A DNA stretch of 14,815 bases, taken from NCBI GenBank assembly GCA_020633825.1, contig JACKCV010000012.1:1-14815 (forward strand). The letters are read 5' to 3'. The stretch is from Fibrobacteria bacterium (GTDB taxonomy: Bacteria > Fibrobacterota > Fibrobacteria > UBA5070). Within the stretch, counting starts at the first letter, position 1; the number at the start of each line of letters is the position of its first letter. The notes under the pieces are model-generated. The model saw nothing but the letters and a program-made list of their open reading frames with translations, was not told the DNA's origin and ran no database searches. Position numbers and translations under genes: made by a program. This document shows, piece after piece, positions 1 to 8,568 of the stretch.

Positions 1-138
1 CGAGGGTTTCCCTGGAGGACACTTCCCTGGAAGGAGGGAGAAAAGGGCGGCAGATCCCGGGAAGACCGCCTACGTTCCAGAGGCGGGGGCGTTGTCCCGG
101 AGGTCGGCAATCCGAAAGGTCCGAGGGACGCCCCGATC

Positions 139-144
139 GGGAGG
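139..144 (+). promoter_or_regulatory. Shine-Dalgarno sequence deciding the start at 149
   Basis: GGGAGG lies 4 bases before the ATG at 149. It favours this start over the in-frame TTG at 92 and agrees with the signal peptide that begins there. Confidence 0.6.
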
Positions 145-148
145 AACA

Positions 149-1231
149 ATGGGTCGCATCGTCGTCGTCTTGCTGTTTGTGCTGGGGCTCCTCCCGGGAA
201 GAGCCGGGGCCCTGGAGTACACGCTCGAAAAAGTCCCCTCTCCGAATGCCGACCAAGCGGATGCCTACCGCCGCATCGAACAGGCGATGGACTCGGCGGT
301 GCGGATCTACAACGCCTGGACCGAAATCGACCGGACGATCCGGATCCAGTACAATCCCGATGTCGCGACCGCCGATGGAAGCAGCAATGGAAACATCCGA
401 TTCGGGTCGAGTCGATCCTACATGGTGGTGATCACCGCCATGCACGAGATCGCCCATGTCCTGGGGGTGGGAACCACGGCCGAGTACAAGGCCCTGGTGG
501 TGAATGGAGTGGTGCAGGCCCCCAAGGCCACCGCGGTGTTGCGCACCCTCACCGGGGACGCCGCCGCGGAACTCCACGGGGATGGCCAGCACATCTGGCC
601 GTACGGTTTGAATTACGCCAGCGAGGTGAAGAGTCCGCGGGACCTGGAGTGGCATGCCCGGATCGTCGGGGCGCTGTTGCAGGACATGTTCCAGGAGGAA
701 GTCGTGTTCGAAGGGCGCGTCCGCTCGATCGCGGCCGATCGATGCATGGTGCGATCGGGAACGGCATTGGTTTTGGGGGACTGCTCGCAGGCGGGAGCCC
801 AGGTGCGACTGATCCGGATGGGGGATGCGAACCCCACGTGGCGCCTCCAGTTCGGCGACCGCGTCCTGGACACCCCGAACGAATCTCGCACCTCCGGGGT
901 GGTCATGGGAACCTACGGATGGAACGGGGGGAACCACCAGCGTGTGAAGGTCGTGGGGGAGTCCGTCGGAATCGGTGCCGAGGTTCGGTTGGTCATGGTC
1001 CACAGCGGATTGACCTTGGCGGCGCTCGAGGGCGTCGTGCGGCAAGGGGGAGGCGAGGCCGTCCGGGGCTCGGAGGTTTGGGAATTGGCCGGCCCGACCG
1101 GACCTTCGGCCGTGGATCGGGCCCATGTTGGTACGGCGTTTCGCGGGATGGGCGGGGCTTTCCGTGATCTGAGGGGGAGATCCCTGGATCCATCCTCCCG
1201 AGAATTCCCGGCCGGTTTCCGCGTTCCTTGA
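149..1231 (+). CDS. Secreted putative zinc metalloprotease with C-terminal ricin-type beta-trefoil domain
   Basis: Likely a secreted 360-residue hydrolase. The start at 149 is chosen because GGGAGG (139-144) lies 4 bases before the ATG and the first 21 residues form a clean signal peptide (hydrophobic core, then GRAGA, predicted cut before LEYT). The frame is open upstream and a TTG at 92 is possible, but it would bury the signal peptide. The catalytic motif is HEIAHVLGVGT at residues 99-109: His99, Glu100 and His103 fit a HEXXH zinc site and Gly106 fits the metzincin pattern, but the usual third His is Thr. A conserved-looking GQHIWPYGLNY (146-156) may supply the third ligand, His148. Residues about 185-316 look like three beta-trefoil repeats (DRCMV, GDRVLDTPN, HSGLTLAAL), as in ricin-type lectins. 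The tail (336-360) contains DLRGRSL and FPAGF. Substrate unknown. A catalytically dead binding protein is the alternative. Confidence 0.75.
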   Translation: MGRIVVVLLFVLGLLPGRAGALEYTLEKVPSPNADQADAYRRIEQAMDSAVRIYNAWTEIDRTIRIQYNPDVATADGSSNGNIRFGSSRSYMVVITAMHEIAHVLGVGTTAEYKALVVNGVVQAPKATAVLRTLTGDAAAELHGDGQHIWPYGLNYASEVKSPRDLEWHARIVGALLQDMFQEEVVFEGRVRSIAADRCMVRSGTALVLGDCSQAGAQVRLIRMGDANPTWRLQFGDRVLDTPNESRTSGVVMGTYGWNGGNHQRVKVVGESVGIGAEVRLVMVHSGLTLAALEGVVRQGGGEAVRGSEVWELAGPTGPSAVDRAHVGTAFRGMGGAFRDLRGRSLDPSSREFPAGFRVP

Positions 1232-1232
1232 G

Positions 1233-1263
1233 CCGGGACTCGAACCTCGTGTTTTGAGTCCGG
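1233..1263 (+). terminator. Hairpin just after the stop codon of the secreted metalloprotease gene
   Basis: CCGG(G)ACTC at 1233-1241 pairs with GAGTCCGG at 1256-1263. The stem is 8 base pairs with one bulged G and the loop is 14 bases. It starts 1 base after the TGA. The loop ends in TTTT but no T tract follows the stem, so this is not a classical intrinsic terminator. It separates the protease gene from the lipoprotein gene. Confidence 0.4.
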
Positions 1264-1280
1264 AGGGGAAACTTGCCTCC

Positions 1281-1309
1281 TTGACGCGAGGTGCTGGGGC
1301 GAACACGTT
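1281..1309 (+). promoter_or_regulatory. Candidate promoter for the lipoprotein/TonB-receptor pair
   Basis: TTGACG (1281-1286) is a close -35 match. It is followed by a 17-base spacer and CACGTT (1304-1309), a weak -10. Transcription would begin near 1316-1317, at the GTG start codon itself, predicting a leaderless message. The -10 match is poor, so confidence is low. Confidence 0.3.
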
Positions 1310-1316
1310 TGGTTCC

Positions 1317-2138
1317 GTGCACCGCATCCCCTTTTCCCTCGTGCTCGTGGCCTCGGGCTCGGTCGTCCTGCAAGGATGCCTGGCCACGGTGATGCGTTTG
1401 GAAGACGGCACCATCCTGCCTCCCGGCAGCTCCGATTTCGCTCTCGCCACGGGGAAGGTGGATCGCACCGACCTGGTTTGCCCCGATCCCACGACCTACT
1501 TGGAGGTTCCCGATGCGGGGTCTCCCTCGTGTGTCGGAAGGAGTGGATGGACCTACGAAGGGGGATTCCCCCAGGGCTCGAGCCGGACCCTCTCGGATCC
1601 ACGGGTGGTTTCCCACCGCGAGGCGCATTTCGGCCTGGTCTGGAGGTTGGGGGCGTTGGGGCCCTTCGGTCCTTTCACGGGGCTGGAGCTGGGAATGCAG
1701 AGCGAAGTCGCGACCTATCCCGCCACCCAGGAATTCCGCTTGGCACTTGGCCTGCCGGGGTCGGACTCTGTTTGGGCTCAATCCCTGCTCGCCGGTTGGG
1801 GCATCGGGATGTGGGCCGACAATTCCTGGTTCCTGCAGTACGCCCTTTCCCGGCGGTGGGGCGACGTGTCCCTGTTCGGTTCGTGGCGCTCGACCCTCCA
1901 GGCCACCTCCATGCAGGATGTGATGATCGATGGTTCGTTCCAGCACGAGCGGACCTGGGAACACCAGTTGGGAGGCGGAGCCCGATACCGTCTGGGAGAG
2001 GCGCCGGTGCTTCCCGACTGGCTCCAATGCGCGGCGACCCTGAATCTGGTCCACCAAGGGTATCCCGAGGACACGCGGTTCCGACAGCCCGAAGGGACCT
2101 CCCTGGTCTGGACCTTGGCGTGGGGGTGGCGATGGTGA
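1317..2138 (+). CDS. Putative outer-membrane lipoprotein, beta-strand rich
   Basis: Function not recognised. The frame is open from a TTG at 1254, but the GTG at 1317 gives a typical lipoprotein signal peptide: MHRIPF, a hydrophobic stretch, then the lipobox LQGC with Cys21 as the acylation site. Gln at the -2 position is unusual. From GTG the product is 273 residues. There is no Shine-Dalgarno before 1317, and a -35-like TTGACG lies at 1281. After residue 80 the chain alternates hydrophobic and polar residues and is rich in Trp, Gly and Tyr. It ends in TSLVWTLAWGWRW, like the last strand of an outer-membrane barrel. Its stop overlaps the start of the TonB receptor by 7 bases, so the two are probably made together and may form one surface complex. 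It does not look like SusD. A plain surface-anchored lipoprotein is also possible. Confidence 0.6.
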   Translation: MHRIPFSLVLVASGSVVLQGCLATVMRLEDGTILPPGSSDFALATGKVDRTDLVCPDPTTYLEVPDAGSPSCVGRSGWTYEGGFPQGSSRTLSDPRVVSHREAHFGLVWRLGALGPFGPFTGLELGMQSEVATYPATQEFRLALGLPGSDSVWAQSLLAGWGIGMWADNSWFLQYALSRRWGDVSLFGSWRSTLQATSMQDVMIDGSFQHERTWEHQLGGGARYRLGEAPVLPDWLQCAATLNLVHQGYPEDTRFRQPEGTSLVWTLAWGWRW

Positions 2139-5020
2139 ATCTTCGCGCCTTGCGGCCATTGTTGTGGCTTCTGCCGTTGTGGACGCCCCCAGGGAACGCC
2201 CGGGATGTGTCGCCCGGCATCCCCGATGCCGCCGTCGCCTCCCAGGCTCCCCGCGTCCCCTCCTCGACGGGGGCGGAGTCGGAGAGCGATCCGGTCGCCT
2301 CGACGGATTCCGCCTTCCTCCCGGCGCGGCAGGGAACGAGTCCGGAGGGCGCGCCCGGGTCCCGTTTCGAGGGCGCCTCTGAATCGGCTCCAGCGTGCGA
2401 CACCTGTCCTCCCGTCTCCACCCTGCCGGAAGATCGGGCTTCAGAGGTCCGTTCCGATCTCGATTCCGTCGAGGGCGACGGCGAGCAAGCCCTGGATTCG
2501 ATGGAAACATCCGCAGGCGAAGGGCCGCGAGTCCTCCGCAGCAGTGCCGCCGGCGGGAAAGTCGTGGTGGTCGGGCAGAAGCGACACAAGCGCAAGGACG
2601 TCTCCCGCACGGTCCTGCGTCGTCAGGAAGTGGAAAAAGTCGTCGCCACCGCCCAGGATCCGCTGCGATCCCTTCCCACCCTGCCCGGAGTTTCGGTGAG
2701 TTCCGACCTTTCCGTCCGACCTCTCGTGCGTGGTGGGGACGTGGCGGAAACCGGCGTGGAACTGGACGGGATCCCGCTGTTGATGCCCTACCACTTCGGT
2801 TCGGTCTTCTCGGTGTTCCACCGCGAAGCTCTGGACAATTTCCAGCTCTATTCGGGGATCGCTCCTGCCCGTTCCCAGGGGATGCTGTCCGGAACCGTCC
2901 TGGCGGCGTCGCGTCCGCCCCTGGTCGACTCCCTGTTCGGAGGGGCTGATCTCTCGATCCTTCGTGGATCCGCATGGATGAACGTCCCCTTGTTGCCGGG
3001 GCGCTCGGGTTTGTGGATCTCGGGTCAATCCCTCTGGTACGACTGGACCTTGAAGAGGTTCTTCGACCTCGGGGCCCTGGTCGGGGCGGTGGACGAGCAG
3101 GATGCCGAGAATTGGAAGAGCACCAACACGCTCCCCACCACCTGGGATGTCCAGTCGGGGATCTCCCTCCAACTGGGTGGCGATTGGGCCGTGGATTTCG
3201 GGGGTTATATCGCCGGCGACGACTACCGTCTTCTGAAAAGGATTCAGACCTACTGGGTGGATGGCCGGGAAGTGCCACGTGTGGAAAAGGTCTTGTCCCC
3301 CTCCACCGATTCCACGGGAGCGACTTCCTGGGAGTTCAAATGCTGGTTCGGTTCGGTTCTCACAACCTGCCCGGACACCGTCCTGACCAGACGCGCGACC
3401 GATACCGCGGCTTTCGTCGACCTCGGGAATCGGATGCTGTTCTCCCGGCTCCAGTGGCATCCGGATCGGGACCTTTCGGTCGAAGGAGTCGTCGCCTGGC
3501 AATCGGTCGCCTGGGATGTGCGATTCCCGGGGCGGCGCGGCCTGGTCCCGGACTCCGTGGACGGCGGATACGAGGTCGTGCGCGTCGGGGAAGGGGAGTC
3601 CTTCGACTGGCGGCGCGAGGTGCTGGATTTCGATCTCAGCGCCCGCAAGACCTGGAGCGAGGAGCATCGGACGGACGCCGGGTTCGGACTCGGTCTGGGG
3701 CGGGAATCGGCGCGAACCGATCTGGCGCGTCCCGTGGCCCAGATGATCCTGGGCACTTCGGGAAACCCGATGGAATTCCTGGGATTCTTCAATGAAGAGG
3801 AGGTGCTCGTGACCTCCGATCAGCATGCGGGATTCTTCACCATGGAAAAGCTGCAGGATCTGGATTTTCGATTCGACAGCACCGAAGATCGCTCCTCGGC
3901 CGACGTTTGGGTCGAACACTCGTGGGACTTCGACGATGCCACCCGGGTTCGCGCCGGTCTTCGCGTCGAAGAGGGGACCACGGGTTGGGGGTGGCCCGAC
4001 CCCCGGTTGCAGGTCCAGCATCAGATCGGCTCGAAGGACCTGGTGGGGATCGGCCTCGGGCTCCACACCCAGACGGAGCTTCCGTTCGAGTGGCGGTTGT
4101 CGGCCGTCGAACCGCTGGTGTCCGAGAAATCCTGGCTAGCCATCGTCGAGTGGGAGCACGAGTTCGCACCGGGATGGCGCTCCACAATCTCTGGGTGGGG
4201 GAAGTTCTACCAGGATCTGGCCAGCCCTTCCCTCGAGCGGTACGGGGAAGTCGATTCCGCGGCATACCTCGAAGAGCTCCGCAGATACTTGATGGAGCAT
4301 TGGTCGGAAATGCCGGACTCGTTGACGAACTTCAGTTGCGCCCTCCCGGGGCAGACACTCGATCCCGATTCCTGCGAAAAGGCGATGCGGCGCTGGGAGA
4401 GGTTGCGGCTCGAATGGATTCCCGCGCCGATCGCCTCCGAGATCCACGACTGGGTGCTCCCCAGGCGCTTGCGGTACACCTCGACGGGGATCGGCTGGGC
4501 AGCCGGCGTGGAGGCCTCCCTGCGATTCCAACCGACTCGGGGGTGGACCGGATGGGCCAGCGGGGAATGGAGCGTGTCGCGCCGTCGCGATCGTCCGCAG
4601 AGCGATTGGATCCCCTTCGCGTTGCAGCATCCCTGGAAGTTCTCCCTGGTCAATGCCTTCCGGATCGACCGGGTCTGGGAATTGTCCGTGCGGTACGCCG
4701 CCCTGGGAGGGCCTCCCTACACCCCCTTCAAGATCTGGGACGACCAATTCTCCTACGGGGAAGCGGGCGTCGGGTCGGATACCCTGCTTTGGATCGGAAA
4801 GCGGAATTCCGCCACCTTGGCGCCCTACCAGAGGCTCGATTTGCGCGTGTCTCGCTCCGGCACGATCCGGGGCAAACCCGCCACCTTCTACTACGAAATC
4901 TGGAACGCCTGGAACGATCCGAACATGATCCTGCGGGACTCCGAATCGGGACGATTCCGTTGGGTCGATTGGAACGTGCCGATTCCCGTGATGTTCCTGG
5001 GCCTGGAACTCCGGCTCTGA
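2132..5020 (+). CDS. TonB-dependent outer-membrane receptor
   Basis: A 962-residue receptor that would import a ligand across the outer membrane using TonB energy. The frame is open from 1376, but the ATG at 2132 is chosen because it overlaps the upstream stop (ATGGTGA) and begins a signal peptide, MVNLRALRPLLWLLPLW. Residues about 24-140 are a Ser/Pro/Glu/Asp-rich, probably disordered linker containing CDTC (89-92). KVVVVGQKR (143-151) resembles a TonB-box or plug start. The plug domain (about 143-260) contains LRSLPTLPGV, VRPLVRGGD and VELDGIPLLMPYHFG. The rest is a long beta-barrel with the typical late motif LAPYQRLDLRVSR (896-908) and a C-terminal strand ending LELRL. Cys pairs 404/413 and 736/748 lie in likely surface loops. 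There is no carboxypeptidase-like N-terminal domain and no STN domain. Ligand unknown. Confidence 0.85.
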   Translation: MVNLRALRPLLWLLPLWTPPGNARDVSPGIPDAAVASQAPRVPSSTGAESESDPVASTDSAFLPARQGTSPEGAPGSRFEGASESAPACDTCPPVSTLPEDRASEVRSDLDSVEGDGEQALDSMETSAGEGPRVLRSSAAGGKVVVVGQKRHKRKDVSRTVLRRQEVEKVVATAQDPLRSLPTLPGVSVSSDLSVRPLVRGGDVAETGVELDGIPLLMPYHFGSVFSVFHREALDNFQLYSGIAPARSQGMLSGTVLAASRPPLVDSLFGGADLSILRGSAWMNVPLLPGRSGLWISGQSLWYDWTLKRFFDLGALVGAVDEQDAENWKSTNTLPTTWDVQSGISLQLGGDWAVDFGGYIAGDDYRLLKRIQTYWVDGREVPRVEKVLSPSTDSTGATSWEFKCWFGSVLTTCPDTVLTRRATDTAAFVDLGNRMLFSRLQWHPDRDLSVEGVVAWQSVAWDVRFPGRRGLVPDSVDGGYEVVRVGEGESFDWRREVLDFDLSARKTWSEEHRTDAGFGLGLGRESARTDLARPVAQMILGTSGNPMEFLGFFNEEEVLVTSDQHAGFFTMEKLQDLDFRFDSTEDRSSADVWVEHSWDFDDATRVRAGLRVEEGTTGWGWPDPRLQVQHQIGSKDLVGIGLGLHTQTELPFEWRLSAVEPLVSEKSWLAIVEWEHEFAPGWRSTISGWGKFYQDLASPSLERYGEVDSAAYLEELRRYLMEHWSEMPDSLTNFSCALPGQTLDPDSCEKAMRRWERLRLEWIPAPIASEIHDWVLPRRLRYTSTGIGWAAGVEASLRFQPTRGWTGWASGEWSVSRRRDRPQSDWIPFALQHPWKFSLVNAFRIDRVWELSVRYAALGGPPYTPFKIWDDQFSYGEAGVGSDTLLWIGKRNSATLAPYQRLDLRVSRSGTIRGKPATFYYEIWNAWNDPNMILRDSESGRFRWVDWNVPIPVMFLGLELRL

Positions 5021-5022
5021 AG

Positions 5023-5035
5023 TCGGCGACGCCGA
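5023..5035 (+). terminator. Short hairpin after the TonB receptor stop
   Basis: TCGGC-GAC-GCCGA is a perfect 5-base-pair stem starting 2 bases after the TGA. It has no T tract. It is short enough to occur by chance, but its position matches the hairpins after other stop codons in this window. Confidence 0.25.
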
Positions 5036-5038
5036 AGC

Positions 5039-5044
5039 TACCTT
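5039..5044 (+). promoter_or_regulatory. -10-like TACCTT before the small HTH-like gene
   Basis: TACCTT ends 10 bases before the ATG at 5055, and CTGAAG (5017-5022) is a weak -35 at 16-base spacing. No Shine-Dalgarno lies between. This suggests a near-leaderless transcript; it is otherwise unsupported. Confidence 0.25.
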
Positions 5045-5054
5045 CCATCCCCTC

Positions 5055-5345
5055 ATGCTCGACGCCTCCCAGCCTTCCGGTACCCTTCTCGATCGTCTCC
5101 TCACCGAGGCGAAGATTTCCAACCACGATGTCGTGGAGGCCGCCAAGGGCCAGCTCTCGCACAAGAACGTCCAGAAGGCCCGCACCGGGAAACGCCCGGT
5201 GAGCGACCTCGTGGCCCGCCAGATCTGCGATGCGGCCAACGCGCTCCTGCAGCTGGAGGAGCCGGTGAAGGTCCGCGAATTGTTTCCCGGGTACCCCCGC
5301 GGAAAAGCCCAGGTCGCTCCCGGTTCCGAGCCCGACGAGGACTGA
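5055..5345 (+). CDS. Small putative DNA-binding (helix-turn-helix-like) protein
   Basis: A 96-residue cytoplasmic protein with no signal peptide. Residues about 9-65 read as a bundle of short helices: LLDRLLTEAKISNHDVVEAA, then SHKNVQKARTGKRPVSDLVA and RQICDAANALLQL. The pattern 'short helix, turn, basic recognition-like helix, then a helix with ICDAANAL' resembles lambda-repressor/XRE-type domains, with QKARTGKRPVS as the likely DNA-facing part. After it comes VRELFPGYPRGK and an acidic tail, EPDED. It begins 34 bases after the TonB receptor gene on the same strand, so co-transcription is possible, but a -10-like TACCTT precedes it. There is no Shine-Dalgarno. Target and role are unknown. 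The DNA-binding call is by pattern only. Confidence 0.6.
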   Translation: MLDASQPSGTLLDRLLTEAKISNHDVVEAAKGQLSHKNVQKARTGKRPVSDLVARQICDAANALLQLEEPVKVRELFPGYPRGKAQVAPGSEPDED

Positions 5346-5402
5346 GCCGTCCGGCATGGAGGTGCCACCCGGGGGGCGGTGAGGGAGCTATTCTTCCCAA
5401 CT

Positions 5403-5416
5403 TCCATGGACGTCCA
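5403..5416. promoter_or_regulatory. Overlapping palindromes upstream of recQ, possible operator
   Basis: TCCATGGA (5403-5410) overlaps the perfect 10-base palindrome TGGACGTCCA (5407-5416), 38 bases before the recQ ATG. A -10-like TATTCT (5389-5394) lies just upstream, which would place the palindrome at the transcription start. No good -35 is visible. It does not match the classic LexA box. In the rest of 5346-5454 I see nothing convincing. Confidence 0.25.
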
Positions 5417-5454
5417 GCCTGCATCCAGAGGTCCGCGAGCGCCGGGGCCGTCGT

Positions 5455-7368
<1,914 letters not shown>

Positions 7369-7374
7369 ATCCAC

Positions 7375-7393
7375 GCGGCCCGGTTGGGCCTGC
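7375..7393. terminator. Bidirectional hairpin between recQ and the glycosyltransferase
   Basis: GGCCC-GGTT-GGGCC (7377-7390) is a perfect 5-base-pair stem, extended by GC/GC (7375-7376 with 7392-7393) across one bulged T. It fills the 25-base gap between two convergent stop codons. There is no T tract on either side. Confidence 0.45.
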
Positions 7394-8476
7394 TCAGTCC
7401 GATTCGAGGTCCTCGGAAGGGGCGGTGGGGTTGGCCAGGAACCGGTCGAGCGCATCGAAGGTGGCCTGGTTCCCGTCCTGCGAATATCCGGAGAGGTTCT
7501 CCCGGAAGGCTTCGAGGTCGAACAGGAAGGCCTTGATGGCGTCGGGGTGGAAATCGTCGAAACGTCGTCCGTACCCCATGCGTTCGATCTGGGCGCCATT
7601 GACGAACTGTTCGAATTGCCCCTTGAGCGGGAAGGACAGCACGGGCTTGCGAAGGTAGACGGCCTCGGAGATCAGACTGTACCCGCCGTTGGTGATCACG
7701 GCCCGGGAAGAGGCGAGGTCGGCAATGAAGCCGTCCTCGGAGAATTTCATGAGCTCGACATTTCCATGGGATTCGGAACGGTTGAATCCGTAGACCTTGA
7801 ACGGGACGCCGCGAACCGCCTGGAGGCAAGGAAGGAGATCGTCCTGGCTGGTGGAGGTCTGGTAGACCACGATATGGTCGCCCGTGGTGGGGGACGCCTG
7901 CAGGATGTTCTCCCGCAGGATGGGGGGGATCATTTCCGTGCGCTCCTTGCGGGGCGGAGCGGAGAAGAACGCGCTCACCAGATACAGGTCGCAGAACGGC
8001 ACCTTGGCCTTGATGATGGCCTTGGCCAGGGCATGGTTCTCGCTCTCGGAGGGCGGGATCCGCAGATCGAGGTCGCAGCGATTGATCGCCTGCATGTTGT
8101 CGATCGAGACCAGGGGAAGCCGATGGACCTTGGCGTAGTAGTAGGTGAAGGACTCGAAATCGGAGACCACCACCTCGGGGGCGAATTCCTTGTGCACCTT
8201 GCGGAACGCCTCGAGGTTGGTGGTCAGGCTCTCGGGGGCGGTCTTGACGAGATTCTTGAAGGACGCCCACCGGTCGACGGTGCCCGCGTCGTACTTGAGA
8301 TGGAGCCCCTCGATCCGGTAGCATCGTCCGGGGAAACTCTTCTCCAGCAGATCGAAGGCGCGGTCGCTGGTGGCGATGCGGACATCGTGTCCCCGTGCGA
8401 GCAGGTGCGTGATCACGACCTTGGAACGTGTCGCATGGCCCATGCCTTCGCTGGGGACGCCGTAGAGGATCTTCAT
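7394..8476 (-). CDS. MurG-like glycosyltransferase, MJ1255/VC2487 type
   Basis: A 360-residue glycosyltransferase with the GT-B fold, cytoplasmic or loosely attached to the inner membrane. The N-terminal half begins MKILYGVPSEGMGHATRS, with the GxGH-type loop (residues 10-18) of the MurG/GT28 group. VVSDFESF (103-110) follows. The C-terminal half carries the nucleotide-sugar site: ITNGGYSLISEAVYLRKPVL (261-280), then SFPLKGQFEQ (281-290). This pattern and the length fit the family described as MJ1255/VC2487 or teichoic-acid-related glycosyltransferases, whose acceptors are mostly unknown. There is no signal peptide or membrane segment. The start is supported by GGAG (8485-8488 on the minus strand) with 8 bases to the ATG. 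It lies 92 bases downstream of the chemoreceptor gene on the same strand and converges on recQ. The role may be in cell-envelope glycan or glycolipid synthesis; no sugar genes flank it. Confidence 0.85.
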   Translation of the reverse strand: MKILYGVPSEGMGHATRSKVVITHLLARGHDVRIATSDRAFDLLEKSFPGRCYRIEGLHLKYDAGTVDRWASFKNLVKTAPESLTTNLEAFRKVHKEFAPEVVVSDFESFTYYYAKVHRLPLVSIDNMQAINRCDLDLRIPPSESENHALAKAIIKAKVPFCDLYLVSAFFSAPPRKERTEMIPPILRENILQASPTTGDHIVVYQTSTSQDDLLPCLQAVRGVPFKVYGFNRSESHGNVELMKFSEDGFIADLASSRAVITNGGYSLISEAVYLRKPVLSFPLKGQFEQFVNGAQIERMGYGRRFDDFHPDAIKAFLFDLEAFRENLSGYSQDGNQATFDALDRFLANPTAPSEDLESD

Positions 8477-8512
8477 GAGGGGAGCTCCGAATGGGGTGGG
8501 GTGGCGCGGGGC

Positions 8513-8547
8513 GCGGATGGGAAGGAACGTACCATTCCCGCCTCCGC
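8513..8547 (-). terminator. Imperfect hairpin between chemoreceptor and glycosyltransferase genes
   Basis: On the plus strand GCGGA-t-GGGAA-GG (8513-8525) pairs with CC-a-TTCCC-gcc-TCCGC (8532-8547) around the loop AACGTA. It lies 22 bases after the chemoreceptor stop and 37 bases before the glycosyltransferase start. It may end the first transcript or act in the leader of the second. No T tract follows. Confidence 0.35.
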
Positions 8548-8568
8548 TCCCACAGGCTCCCCGGGGAT

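Noticed and set aside
8..31. Direct repeat TTCCCTGGA at 8-16 and 23-31
   Set aside because: Two 9-base copies 15 bases apart are easy to find in this composition. They are not near a clear promoter, and upstream context is missing.
1232..1262. tRNA-like text on the minus strand (GGTTCGAGTCCC, with ACTCAAAA nearby)
   Set aside because: Only 7 bases separate the would-be anticodon and T loops, and the arms do not pair as a cloverleaf. The CCGG(G)ACTC/GAGTCCGG hairpin explains the sequence better.
1376..2131. Upstream extension of the TonB receptor frame to 1376
   Set aside because: The extension overlaps the lipoprotein gene, is Arg/Gly-rich and would hide the signal peptide that begins at 2132.
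993..3278. Long open frame on the minus strand (761 codons)
   Set aside because: It lies opposite the protease, lipoprotein and TonB receptor genes. The translation is Arg/Pro/Gly-rich with no domain. GC-rich codon use keeps antisense frames open.
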